From Bacteroidales bacterium (lineage in GTDB: Bacteria; Bacteroidota; Bacteroidia; Bacteroidales; UBA12077), in assembly GCA_013138975.1 (NCBI GenBank), contig WTBR01000107.1, positions 1 to 32,966 on the forward strand: a DNA stretch of 32,966 bases, written 5' to 3'. The position numbers were made by a program, and so were the translations under genes. Of the stretch, positions 17,901-24,999 are shown one piece after another. Every line of letters starts with the position of its first letter. Within the stretch, counting starts at the first letter, position 1. A model generated the notes under the pieces. The model was not told where the DNA came from and made no database searches. It saw nothing but the letters and a program-made list of their open reading frames with translations.

Positions 17901-19456
17901 ATACTGACAATCAGGATTTAACATTAAGTGGCACAACACTAAATTTAACTGGCGATGGTTCATCAGTAGACTTAAGTGGCTTACAAGATGGAACAGGTAC
18001 TGATGACCAAACATTATCAGAAATACTAGCAATAAACACAAGCGCAGGAACACATAAAATTAGTAATGTAGTTGACCCAACACTAAATCAAGATGCTTCA
18101 ACAAAGAAATATGTTGATGATCAGATTGCTATAGTATCTGGTGGTTCTACATTAGTAAGTGCAAATGGTCTGTCTGAAATTGATGTTCAAAATAGTTATA
18201 TACAACTTGGGGTTAATAAAGATGCGTTAAATAGAAGAATTTTGTTCTACGAAAACAGAATTGAAGTAAGAAATCTTTATGAAAATATTTTTATGGGACG
18301 TGAATCAGGGCTAAACCAAACAACAAGTGCAGAATATAATACTTCGTTTGGTAATCTTTCATTAAAAAGTCAGACAACGGCCGATAATAATACAGCAATA
18401 GGATATGGATCTGGTCTATCAATTACTACTGGGGGTACAAATACGTTTCTTGGTAGTGAAAGTGGATACAATATTACAGATGGCAGCAATAATCTTTTTT
18501 CTGGATACAAAAGTGGTTTTAATATGCTAGGTAATTATAATGTTGTTTTAGGTTCTTATTCCGGAAGTCAGGCTTCATCAGGTACTGGTGACGATAATGT
18601 GTTAATTGGAGTATCATCAGGAACTAAAAATAATGGTAATCGCAATGTTGCTATTGGTAGATGGTCTTTAAGTCAAAATACAAGCGAAAATAATGTTGCT
18701 ATTGGATATGCTGCAGGGCAAAATACAACTTCAACATCTGGAAACGTATTTATTGGATACGGTGCAGGTTATATGGAAACAGAAAGTAATAAATTTTATA
18801 TTTCTAATGCAATTCCTGCAAGTACAACTCTTGGTAGAACCGAAGCTCTTATTTATGGTGATTTCAATGCTAAAGAATTAAATTTAAATAGTTCGGTTAC
18901 AATTAATAATGAATATACACTACCAACAACTGATGGTAATGCAGGAGATGTGGTAACAACAAATGGTTTAGGTAATGTAACATGGAAAGCACCCACAAAG
19001 CTATCAGATTTGACATCATATGGTAATGATGACAGAGCTAATGCTTCATATCCTTACAATACTTCACAAGATATGACAAAAAGTGGCACGTCTGAACTTG
19101 TTACAACAATAACAAAAGTAAATGGTTCTTCAACTACTTTAGAGGTTGAAGTAATTACTTTTATAAGGATTCAAAATTACACAGCTAACTATAATTTAAG
19201 AATTTCTATGTTAGTTGACAATAGCGGAGCCGATTTTGGGGCAGGATATATTACAATTCCATATCAAATAGCAAATAGTCAAGAATACGTAAGAGTGCAT
19301 TTAAAAGGATATTGGACAGGTATGACAAGTGGATCAAAATCTATTAAGTTTACGCTTAGAGCAGTAGATAAATATGATAGTACAGTAGGAACAATAACAA
19401 TTAATCCTTTAGGATTTGAGAAAAGTATTATCTCAAAAGAATATAGTGCTGAATAG
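14948..19456 (+). CDS. Large repeat-rich fibre/adhesin-like surface protein
   Basis: A 1502-residue protein with a signal peptide ending QMVSA before QSPDKMSYQAVLRN, an opening common to Bacteroidota fibre-like proteins. It then alternates three modules. First, blocks with NEIQDxSLTGN and short beta repeats DGYEANTDNQDLTLSG. Second, two YadA-head-like stretches (about 430-585 and 1115-1285) with motifs such as NTAIGYLAGNN and NVAIGYAAGQN. Third, phage-tail-fibre-like junctions (DAATKKYVD, DASTKKYVD) and TLPNSDGTTGQVLSTDG. A 407-bp stretch at 15689 recurs at 17081. The C-terminal 150 residues look beta-rich, without a T9SS domain. A trimeric stalk-and-head surface fibre is the best guess. The frame extends to a TTG at 14933; the ATG at 14948 sits just before the signal peptide and is preferred. 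Confidence 0.75.
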   Translation: MKTIFTILITILLNLLIFLPQMVSAQSPDKMSYQAVLRNSSDQLVINQSVGMQISILQGSETGTEVYVEIQNPTSNANGLVSIKIGTGTTNDDFSNINWANGPYYIKTETDINGGANYSISGVSLLLSVPYALHAKTAESISGGITETDPEFIAWDKSTGITISENQISDLQTYLTTEADGDVTNEIQDLNLIGDVLTITNNVGATEINLAPFIGTNTDDQALSLSTNTLSLEDGGTVDLSGYLDDTDTHLTENEVDAIVNNNGYLTTVEVIQGRDISANAPANGQVLKWDNTSSKWLPSDDALGAAGTTDGVVTTAGVVGTTTKTITLSRSESLGDLTANFTDMVDDADADATNEIQDISLTGNNLSITSGSTVDLSVIQDGTGTDDQTLSEILTGSTSAGTHKISDLVDPTSNQDAATKKYVDGIHIIGNENVVIAKDAGSSLTTSSNNILIGQRSGESVTSSNGNVFIGGYAATFMTGTYNTAIGYLAGNNATTGNQNTYLGTGSGENGEGDQNVMVGYGAGRTNTLSHNTMIGPYAGGNGDGESNIAIGLMSSYMATGSNNIAIGKTAGFYETGDDKLYITNTKGSDEASGRTDAFIYGDMTAKILNFGATVSINNSYTLPNSDGTTGQVLSTDGSGNVNWGTVSAGTDDQAISLSGNTLTLEDGGTADLSGYIDNTDAQDLSLSGTTLSLTGDVSSVDLSGYLDNTDTHLTEAEVDAYAGNNGYLTTVEVIQGRDVSANAPANGQVLKWDNTSSKWLPSDDALGAAGTTDGVVTSAGVAGTTTKTITISRSESLGDLTANFTDMVDDADADATNEIQDISLTGNNLSISSGSAVDLSVIKDGYEANTDNQDLTLSGTTLTLTGDATTVDLSSLQDGYEANTDAQTLSLSGTDLTIVGGNTLDVSSIQDGYDANTDNQDLTFSGTTLTLTGDATTVNLSSLQDGYEANTDAQTLSLSGTDLTIAGGNTLDVSSIQDGYDANTDNQDLTLSGTTLNLTGDGSSVDLSGLQDGTGTDDQTLSEILAINTSAGTHKISNVVDPTLNQDASTKKYVDDQIAIVSGGSTLVSANGLSEIDVQNSYIQLGVNKDALNRRILFYENRIEVRNLYENIFMGRESGLNQTTSAEYNTSFGNLSLKSQTTADNNTAIGYGSGLSITTGGTNTFLGSESGYNITDGSNNLFSGYKSGFNMLGNYNVVLGSYSGSQASSGTGDDNVLIGVSSGTKNNGNRNVAIGRWSLSQNTSENNVAIGYAAGQNTTSTSGNVFIGYGAGYMETESNKFYISNAIPASTTLGRTEALIYGDFNAKELNLNSSVTINNEYTLPTTDGNAGDVVTTNGLGNVTWKAPTKLSDLTSYGNDDRANASYPYNTSQDMTKSGTSELVTTITKVNGSSTTLEVEVITFIRIQNYTANYNLRISMLVDNSGADFGAGYITIPYQIANSQEYVRVHLKGYWTGMTSGSKSIKFTLRAVDKYDSTVGTITINPLGFEKSIISKEYSAE
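15689..16095 (+). repeat. First copy of a 407-bp duplicated coding block
   Basis: It encodes DTHLTENEVDAIVNNNGYLT through the STVDLSVIQDG region and recurs without gaps at 17081-17487, an offset of 1392 bp. Most differences are synonymous or conservative. A second shared block follows: DGTGTDDQTLSEIL... at about 16092-16222 and again at 17987-18117. Confidence 0.85.
17081..17487 (+). repeat. Second copy of the 407-bp duplicated coding block
   Basis: Partner of the block at 15689-16095. Reading frame is kept. Substitutions such as VNNNGYLT versus AGNNGYLT show that the two copies have drifted. Confidence 0.85.
17483..17986 (+). repeat. Alternating 102/99-bp tandem repeat array (A-B-A-B-A)
   Basis: Five units begin with GATGG at 17483, 17585, 17684, 17786 and 17885, with lengths 102, 99, 102, 99 and 102 bp. 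A units encode NTDNQDLTLSGTTLTLTGD-type sequence, B units NTDAQTLSLSGTDLTI. A1/A2 and B1/B2 are nearly identical, so the true period is 201 bp. The array is in frame and likely prone to expansion or contraction. Confidence 0.9.
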
Positions 19457-19490
19457 TTCTCTCAGATTAGTTAAATAAAAATAATTAAAG

Positions 19491-19517
19491 CTGTTTCGAA
19501 AGAGACAGTTTTTTTTA
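19491..19517 (+). terminator. Rho-independent terminator after the surface-protein gene
   Basis: CTGTTTC-GAAA-GAGACAG forms a GNRA-capped stem with one G-T pair, followed by eight T. It lies 35 bp past the stop codon of the fibre gene, so the kinase gene downstream needs its own promoter. Confidence 0.8.
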
Positions 19518-19663
19518 TCTCCAATTTTTAGTTTACACATCAAATCAAAAATAATTTTGTGATTTTGTGTGCTAACATTCAATATTAAAATACAAAATCT
19601 ATAAATATGAAGAAAGCAGAAATCCATACCGGGGTATTATGAAAGTCGATTTTTTTGTAAAGG

Positions 19664-19819
19664 ATGCTCCAAAAACAACTTGAGCCTAAATTATCAGAAA
19701 TTAAAGAATTAAAAGAAACACAAAAACAACTAGAAGCTAAGCTTTCTGAGATGGATAATTTAAAAGCTGATATTGAAAAATTAAAACAATATTTTGAAGC
19801 TATTACTAGCAAAGAATAG
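19664..19819 (+). pseudogene. Coiled-coil fragment, probable remnant of a tail-fibre-like protein gene
   Basis: A 51-codon frame from ATG 19664 encodes MLQKQLEPKLSEIKELKE, then QKQLEAKLSEMDNLKAD and IEKLKQYFEAITSKE. It is a continuous heptad-repeat coiled coil. Bacteroidota fibre or tail-spike-like proteins often end in such a segment. Upstream, stop codons in this frame and a short overlapping frame from ATG 19639 (14 codons) suggest a decayed C-terminal end. It is followed by its own terminator at 19851-19883, as expected for the tail of a former gene. A translated small coiled-coil peptide cannot be excluded. Confidence 0.5.
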
Positions 19820-19850
19820 TTTTCTGATTATAGTTAAATTGACTAGCCCT

Positions 19851-19883
19851 AAAAAAGCTGTCCAATTCAGGGCAGCTTTTTTA
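19851..19883 (+). terminator. Rho-independent terminator after the coiled-coil fragment
   Basis: AAAAAAGCTGTCC-AATTCA-GGGCAGCTTTTTT is a strong hairpin with A-tract and T-tract flanks, so it could work in both directions. It separates the remnant from the kinase gene at 19948. Confidence 0.85.
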
Positions 19884-19947
19884 TTTAAAGCCATAAACTT
19901 AAATAATTCAAATATTATTATTATGTTCATGCAATAAATAAAATTGT

Positions 19948-21777
19948 ATGAATTGGTTTAGTAGATTTTATTTTTCTATATCTCTTGTCTTTACTCTAAC
20001 ATTATTTAGTACAGATATTTATGGAAATTCAGACACAACACGAATTATTCAACTAATTGATTCGGCAGATTACTACCTCGAAAAGCACTCAGATAGCGCA
20101 ATCTATTTTGGGCAAAATGCCATACTATTTTCAAAAAAACACAATTTGCATCTTTATCAAGCTAATGCTAAAGTTACGATTGGTTCGTATTTCAAATTTA
20201 AGAATGTAGCCGATTCTGCATTGCATTATTACCACTCTGCTATTGCTATATACGATTCGCTATTACAATTCTGTACGAATGACATTGCATGTGAAAAACT
20301 AGCATTAGCATTGAATAATGTGTCTGAAATACATGCAGATAATGGAAATTTGGATAAAGCTTTATTATATAACAGAAGGGCAGAAGATGTGAATAAAAAG
20401 CATCTGGATAGAAATCGACAGACTTCCATATTTATTACTCGTGGAAAAATTGAATATATAAATAAAGATTTAAGCTTAGCGAAAAAATATTGGCAAGTAG
20501 CTTTGAAAAATTCTATTGAATTTAACCAAACGGATTTTCAGGGTAGAATGCTTAATAATTTGGGTAGTATTTATTATTGGGAAGAGAAATATGACAGTTC
20601 ATTACTGTATTATGAAGATGCCTACCTGCTTCAAAAAAGTATTGCTAACGAAGTACAACTTGCAAAAGCCGCTAATAATATGGGATTCATCCATTTAATA
20701 ATGAAAAAATATAATATAGCATTAAATTATTCGATAGAAGCTGAATTATTAAGCAAAAAGTATAACCTCATAGAATCGCGAGCAAAGGCATTACATTTCT
20801 TGATAGAAATATACATGTATTTGAATATGCCAGATAAAACACACGAAACATTTATTTTATTCGAAGAAGTTTTAGATGAAATATATAGCATTGAGGCAAC
20901 GAATAAAATTAATGAGCTTGAAATAAAATACGAAGTTGAAAAAAAGGACAGAGAGCTAGAATTGCTTGAAAAGCAAAAATTGATTGATAAGCTGGAACAT
21001 GAAAAAAGCTTAAAAGCACGTAACAAGATAATTCTTTTAATTTTATCTCTATCAGTAATTTTTAGTATTATTGCTTATATCATATTTTTAAATTATAAAA
21101 AGCGTCAAACAATTAAAAAGCAGCAGCTCGAATATGATAAAATTGCAACTGAGCAAAAGATGTTACGGTCACAAATGAACCCTCATTTTATTTTTAATTC
21201 ACTCAATTCTATTCAGTCGTGTATTTCGTCGGGAGACACGTATGAGGCCGAAAAATATTTAGCAGATTTTGCAAATTTAATGCGTGAAATTCTCGAAAAT
21301 TCACGTGTTGATGCCGTACTACTCGATAAAGAAATTGAAATTTTGCAACTATATCTTCAACTTGAAAAGTTAAGATTTGATAAAAGATTTACTTATGAGT
21401 TTATTATTGATGATGATTTAGAGACCGATTTTATCTCAATTCCACCAATGTTAATACAGCCGTTTATCGAGAATGCAATATTGCACGCATTTACTGGTAT
21501 TGATAACGGAAAAATTAAAATTTCATTTGTTGAAGAAAATAATATGTTAATCTGTACTATTGATGATAATGGTATTGGGAGAAAGGCTTCGGTAAAAAAT
21601 AAAGTAAAAAGTAAGCATGCCTCGTTAGCTATATCAATTACCGAAGATAGATTAAAAAGATTAAGTGAGCAGATGAAAGTAGATGCAGGTTTCGAAATAA
21701 TTGATAAGGTTAATAAAAAAACCAATAAAAGCGATGGTACAATGATTGTTATTTTTATACCTTGTTTTGATAATTAA
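19948..21777 (+). CDS. TPR-containing LytS-type sensor histidine kinase
   Basis: A 609-residue membrane kinase. An export or membrane signal (about 1-26) leads into a periplasmic sensor region (30-350) rich in TPR-like helices, such as ALALNNVSEIHADNGNLDKAL and MLNNLGSIYYWEEKYDSSLL. A coiled linker (about 315-358) precedes one transmembrane helix (361-381). The His_kinase domain has the phospho-acceptor His413 in QMNPHFIFNSLN. The ATPase domain has the N box PFIENAILHAF (Asn509) and the G box DDNGIG (539-544). This is the Bacteroidota LytS-like architecture that partners LytTR regulators; the regulator at 12951 is the obvious candidate. It is transcribed separately, after two terminators. The signal it senses is not evident. 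Confidence 0.92.
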   Translation: MNWFSRFYFSISLVFTLTLFSTDIYGNSDTTRIIQLIDSADYYLEKHSDSAIYFGQNAILFSKKHNLHLYQANAKVTIGSYFKFKNVADSALHYYHSAIAIYDSLLQFCTNDIACEKLALALNNVSEIHADNGNLDKALLYNRRAEDVNKKHLDRNRQTSIFITRGKIEYINKDLSLAKKYWQVALKNSIEFNQTDFQGRMLNNLGSIYYWEEKYDSSLLYYEDAYLLQKSIANEVQLAKAANNMGFIHLIMKKYNIALNYSIEAELLSKKYNLIESRAKALHFLIEIYMYLNMPDKTHETFILFEEVLDEIYSIEATNKINELEIKYEVEKKDRELELLEKQKLIDKLEHEKSLKARNKIILLILSLSVIFSIIAYIIFLNYKKRQTIKKQQLEYDKIATEQKMLRSQMNPHFIFNSLNSIQSCISSGDTYEAEKYLADFANLMREILENSRVDAVLLDKEIEILQLYLQLEKLRFDKRFTYEFIIDDDLETDFISIPPMLIQPFIENAILHAFTGIDNGKIKISFVEENNMLICTIDDNGIGRKASVKNKVKSKHASLAISITEDRLKRLSEQMKVDAGFEIIDKVNKKTNKSDGTMIVIFIPCFDN

Positions 21778-22047
21778 TTGAGAATAAGTTTTTGTATTAT
21801 TTTATGTACTTTCTTCAAAGCTTTGAGTAATTATTTCAACAAGTTTGCACATAAAGATTTGTCGAAGTAGTGTCAAGTTGCATCAATTGAAATATTAATA
21901 TCCCATTCGGACAGTTAAATCAGCAATAATAAATTTTTCATATCACAATATTATGCTTTTGGAATTATTGGTTGTAATACTTTGTTTAATACATTTGATA
22001 GTCAGACTTTCAACTTTTTATTAAACCATGTTGTATTTCGAATCGAC

Positions 22048-22090
22048 ATTCGCTTATTAATGCGAAACCTGTTAGGTCTAATTATTTGAC
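22048..22090. repeat. Direct repeat copy 1 (GCGAAACCTGTTAGGTCT)
   Basis: Matches 22373-22414 over about 42 bp with few differences. A facing partial copy, AGACCTAACAGGTTT, lies at 22325-22339 and can pair with the second copy. Confidence 0.75.
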
Positions 22091-22142
22091 ATAGAAGACA
22101 ATAAGAAATATGCTTTTAGAAACCTGAAATTTGAAAATAAAA

Positions 22143-22227
22143 TAGGTGCTTAGCGGATTTGTTAAAAAATTGATAATAAAGCTATTTATCTCTAAAGCAC
22201 TTTACAAAATAAGCCGCTTAGCACCTA
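22143..22227. repeat. 85-bp element with 14-bp terminal inverted repeats
   Basis: TAGGTGCTTAGCGG at the left and CCGCTTAGCACCTA at the right pair with a single mismatch. The interior is AT-rich and non-coding. It may be a miniature element or a hairpin structure in a transcript. Confidence 0.7.
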
Positions 22228-22324
22228 GATAATTAAGAATAAAAAATAAATAATATGGAGAAGATGTTTAGAAAGACAAGAGTCTGGAGTTGTCATTCTG
22301 TACCAATAGTTCCTAATATCTGCA

Positions 22325-22414
22325 AGACCTAACAGGTTTTGATTGATTAACAGATAATTATATTGAATAGAGATTCACTTATTAATGCGAAACCTGTTAG
22401 GTCTGATTATTTGA
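22325..22414. repeat. Inverted pair AGACCTAACAGGTTT / AAACCTGTTAGGTCT
   Basis: Perfect 15-bp arms at 22325-22339 and 22390-22404 face each other over 50 bp. The right arm belongs to direct repeat copy 2 (22373-22414), partner of the copy at 22048. Confidence 0.75.
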
Positions 22415-22766
22415 TAATCAAGTTACTAAAAAAAATACCTGCGGATATCAGGTGTTATCGGAATCGAATTGCTATAAACAAGCAGTCAAAAATTTCTAAA
22501 AAAAACTCCTACTCATTTAAATAAGTAAATAATCATGAAACTTATTGCGCTTTCTGATAATGAAAGCAAATATTATTCTAACGGTTTGAAAATAAAACTA
22601 TCAAGATTAGTTCGGAAAGTATGATAAAAATTGTTTTAATTTTTCCAATGCGTTTTTGTGTTTTGCACAAATTTAAATTTAAACACATTTGCTCTGCAAA
22701 AGAGTTTAAATTTCTTAATTGAGTTAAGAATTAAAATTTATTTGTGATAAAAAAGTTGTAAAAATA

Positions 22767-22809
22767 TTTGGTTTGTAAAACAAACTTAATTAGGTTTGTA
22801 ATTCAAACC
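22767..22809 (+). promoter_or_regulatory. Promoter overlaid by two palindromic operator candidates
   Basis: TTTG (22767-22770), 20 bp spacing, then TAGGTTTG (22791-22798) is a complete Bacteroidota -33/-7 promoter. Two similar palindromes lie on it: GTTTGT-AAA-ACAAAC (22771-22785), between the two promoter elements, and GGTTTG-TAATT-CAAACC (22793-22809), covering the -7 element and likely start. Their centres are 23 bp apart. The operon it would drive encodes a winged-helix regulator (23451), so autorepression by that protein is a natural hypothesis. Confidence 0.6.
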
Positions 22810-22834
22810 AGTTTTACTAACTAAACTTAAAAAA

Positions 22835-23446
22835 ATGGAAGAAAATGATGAAATGCTAAATTCCTTTGATGAAAGTCAATCAATTCAAGTGATAAAAGAA
22901 ATGATTCAGGTTTCTCAAAAGAATTTAAAAAACGATGGTATCCTCTTTATTCTTTGGGGATGGCTAATGTTTTATTTTTATGTAACGTATTACATATTAT
23001 ATAAAATTGTTATAACCGTTCAAATGATGAACATATTTGCTTACTTTCAATACGCTATTGGAGTAATTGCAATTGCTTTTACTTTATATTATGTTTATAA
23101 AAAAAGTAAAAAAGTAAAAACCTATATTGCTGTCTCATTAAGGTATGTATGGATTTCTTTGTTTGCATTTATAATTCTAGCAAGCATAATGACTAAGAAT
23201 AGTATACTTTGGGTTAATTTTGAATTTCAGCATTCCTTTTATATGATGTTTATAGCATTCGCTATTATAATTACAGGAGGAATACTACGTTATAAACTTG
23301 TCATAATTGGGGGAATTATATTTGGTGGGCTAGCCTATGCATGTTCTTATTTTGATTTACAAATACAGCTTCTTTTCCATGCATCGGCATGGCTAATAGC
23401 TTTTATTATACCAGGACATATTTTATACGCAAAACGTAAACAATAA
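22835..23446 (+). CDS. Integral membrane protein of unknown function
   Basis: A 203-residue protein. The soluble N-terminus (1-35) is acidic and helical (DESQSIQVIKEMIQVSQKNL). About six hydrophobic helices follow, near 36-58, 64-86, 101-118, 130-150, 153-172 and 176-196, and it ends in the basic tail YAKRKQ. I recognise no catalytic motif. It is followed after 4 bp by a winged-helix regulator. That pairing is common in Bacteroidota, where the membrane protein may act as sensor or be the regulated target. It is the first gene of a three-gene operon behind the promoter at 22767. Confidence 0.75.
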   Translation: MEENDEMLNSFDESQSIQVIKEMIQVSQKNLKNDGILFILWGWLMFYFYVTYYILYKIVITVQMMNIFAYFQYAIGVIAIAFTLYYVYKKSKKVKTYIAVSLRYVWISLFAFIILASIMTKNSILWVNFEFQHSFYMMFIAFAIIITGGILRYKLVIIGGIIFGGLAYACSYFDLQIQLLFHASAWLIAFIIPGHILYAKRKQ

Positions 23447-23450
23447 TGCT

Positions 23451-23756
23451 ATGTTTGGAGATTTAGATCCTATATTGCATTCGCAAGCCAGGCTTGCCAT
23501 AATGTCAATACTAATTGGTGTAAAATCAGCAGAGTTTAGCTTTCTCTTAGAAAATATAAAAACAACAAAGGGAAATTTGAGCTTCCAGTTGACAAAGTTA
23601 AAAGATGCAGGCTATATTGAAGTAAACAAATCTTTTAAAGGAAGTTATCCATTAACAACTTGTCAAATTACAGATAAAGGGATTAATGCGTATGAATTAT
23701 ACGTAAACGCTCTTGATGATTATTTTAAAGAATTTAAAAATAATAAAAACGAATAA
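23451..23756 (+). CDS. Winged-helix transcriptional regulator (HTH_34 type)
   Basis: A 101-residue single-domain regulator. It opens LDPILHSQARLAIMSILIG, runs through the recognition region TKGNLSFQLTKLKDAGYIEV (about 39-58) and ends with a wing and ITDKGINAYELYV. This is the pattern of the short MarR/ArsR-like winged-helix proteins of Pfam HTH_34. There is no ligand-binding or metal-binding domain, so its signal may come from the co-encoded membrane protein. It probably binds the twin palindromes at 22771-22809 as a dimer. The next gene starts 2 bp after its stop, indicating tight co-expression. Confidence 0.85.
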   Translation: MFGDLDPILHSQARLAIMSILIGVKSAEFSFLLENIKTTKGNLSFQLTKLKDAGYIEVNKSFKGSYPLTTCQITDKGINAYELYVNALDDYFKEFKNNKNE

Positions 23757-23758
23757 AC

Positions 23759-24385
23759 ATGAAAACATTAAATCTAGTAACAATAATTTTTTTATTTATC
23801 TTTTTCTCATGCAGTTCTCAAGTTAGCACAAATGCTGAAAAAGTGAACTTTGGAATTTATGAAACGGTTAAAACCAATGAAATACCTGATCATATTTTAG
23901 ATTCTATAAAAGCTAAAAACATACGACTAAAGAATAATCCACAATCAGCTATTATTGGATATATCTTAAAGTCTGATCTTTCTGTATTGCAACTTGATTT
24001 CTCAACGGAAAATATTAAGCTAGTTAAAACATTTTATACGGGTGATACTAGTAAAGTATCTAATGCAATTAATCCAGATAGTGAATATTATGCAATTGCT
24101 GCAGTAAGGCTAAGTCCGGCAATGAATAACTCTGACATTAAAAAGACAAAAGCAAATGGTAACTATGTTGAAATCAATTTCAATCTTAAAGGAGCTAGAA
24201 AGTGGGCAGATATGACAAAAAATAATGTAGGGAACATAGTTGCTATAGTTATCGATAATCAGATTTATTCAATGCCTAGAGTTAACAGTGAAATTAGAAG
24301 AGGAATTGCTGGTATTTCTGGTTTTGAGAATGAATTTATCGCAAAAGAAATTTCTGAATCATTGAATGCTAGTAAAACTGAATAA
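23759..24385 (+). CDS. Lipoprotein with SecDF-P1-head-like domain
   Basis: A 208-residue lipoprotein (signal ending IFFSC, lipidated Cys18). The C-terminal part (about 135-205) reads YVEINFNLKGARKWADMTKN, then NVGNIVAIVIDNQIYSMPRV and IAGISGFENEFIAKEISESL. This closely follows the first periplasmic head domain of SecD/SecDF (pattern: xxxFxxEGAKKFAxxT..NVGKxLAIVLDGxVxSAPxV). It lacks all the SecD membrane helices, so it cannot be a translocase by itself. Free-standing SecDF-P1-head lipoproteins occur in Bacteroidota but their role is not known to me. It is the last gene of the regulator operon. Confidence 0.7.
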   Translation: MKTLNLVTIIFLFIFFSCSSQVSTNAEKVNFGIYETVKTNEIPDHILDSIKAKNIRLKNNPQSAIIGYILKSDLSVLQLDFSTENIKLVKTFYTGDTSKVSNAINPDSEYYAIAAVRLSPAMNNSDIKKTKANGNYVEINFNLKGARKWADMTKNNVGNIVAIVIDNQIYSMPRVNSEIRRGIAGISGFENEFIAKEISESLNASKTE

Positions 24386-24999
24386 ATATTTGCTTATACT
24401 TTCAAACAGAGAAACAACGAAACATTTAGCAAGCATATTTGCAATAAAGCAAAAAAGCTTGCTTCTTGCTCTTACGAGCAATTTGCCTTTTCTAAAAACG
24501 AATACAATTTTGCACATCGTTGATAGCTTCTACTAAACTGATAGAGTAAATAAACAGCCAGTTAATAACATTGCGTCAGAGCATGCGAGTTTCAGTCGTT
24601 TTGTGACAATTTTTGTTATCTTTAATTTTTAGTAAGGGGGTACATTGAAGCAGGGCGAAAATCCCATACTGCTTCATACCCAAGGACTGTTGGAAGTCAG
24701 GGAGTTTGCTTTTGCAAGTGCTATGTGCTGAGCATTTCAAAGTAGCTGTTTTCAACACGAGAGTAACACAGATATCGGACTTTATGGACAAATACTAATT
24801 AGGTGTAGTCAATTGGCTAGCTTGTAGCGATTTAAGCAGTCGTTAAAAAATACAATAAGATTATAGCCTCGAATACAGGTATGAATATGTATAGCAAATA
24901 AATCACTGGTAAAATAAATATCAGTGAGATTTATCAGATACAGGTATAATCACAAGAAAATGTAAAGTTTTAAACTAGAGCCTGTTTAAACGAAAAGAC
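24386..24999. other. Non-coding gap between convergent units
   Basis: Lies between the lipoprotein gene (plus) and hydE (minus). Besides element D (24701-24802) and a GAAGCAG/CTGCTTC hairpin near 24648-24677, nothing is recognised. No clear terminator with a T tract was found on either side. Confidence 0.5.
24701..24802. mobile_element. Miniature element D, partial relative of elements A-C
   Basis: Positions 24701-24767 align without gaps to 13781-13847 of element B (54 of 67 bases equal), including CTGTTTTCAACACGAGAGT. Positions 24758-24802 match, on the other strand, the left end of element C (CTAATTAGTATTTGTCCATA). It thus joins a B-type core to a C-type end. The far end could not be located. 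Confidence 0.55.

Larger units (their letters stand above)
21778..22834. other. 1-kb non-coding gap with several repeats
   Basis: No coding frame of note on either strand. It holds the direct repeat CTTATTAATGCGAAACCTGT (22054-22073 and 22379-22398), the opposite-facing AGACCTAACAGGTTT at 22325-22339, and the long inverted repeat at 22143-22227. A promoter with operator-like palindromes closes it at 22767-22809. The rest is featureless AT-rich DNA. Confidence 0.6.

Noticed and set aside
17483..17986. Regular ~100-bp repeats as a possible CRISPR array
   Set aside because: The units are in frame within a long coding sequence, longer than CRISPR repeats, and have no unique spacers; no cas genes are near.
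19585..19812. 75-codon minus-strand frame rich in Ser/Phe/Cys
   Set aside because: It is the antisense shadow of the coiled-coil fragment and has no credible start context or composition.
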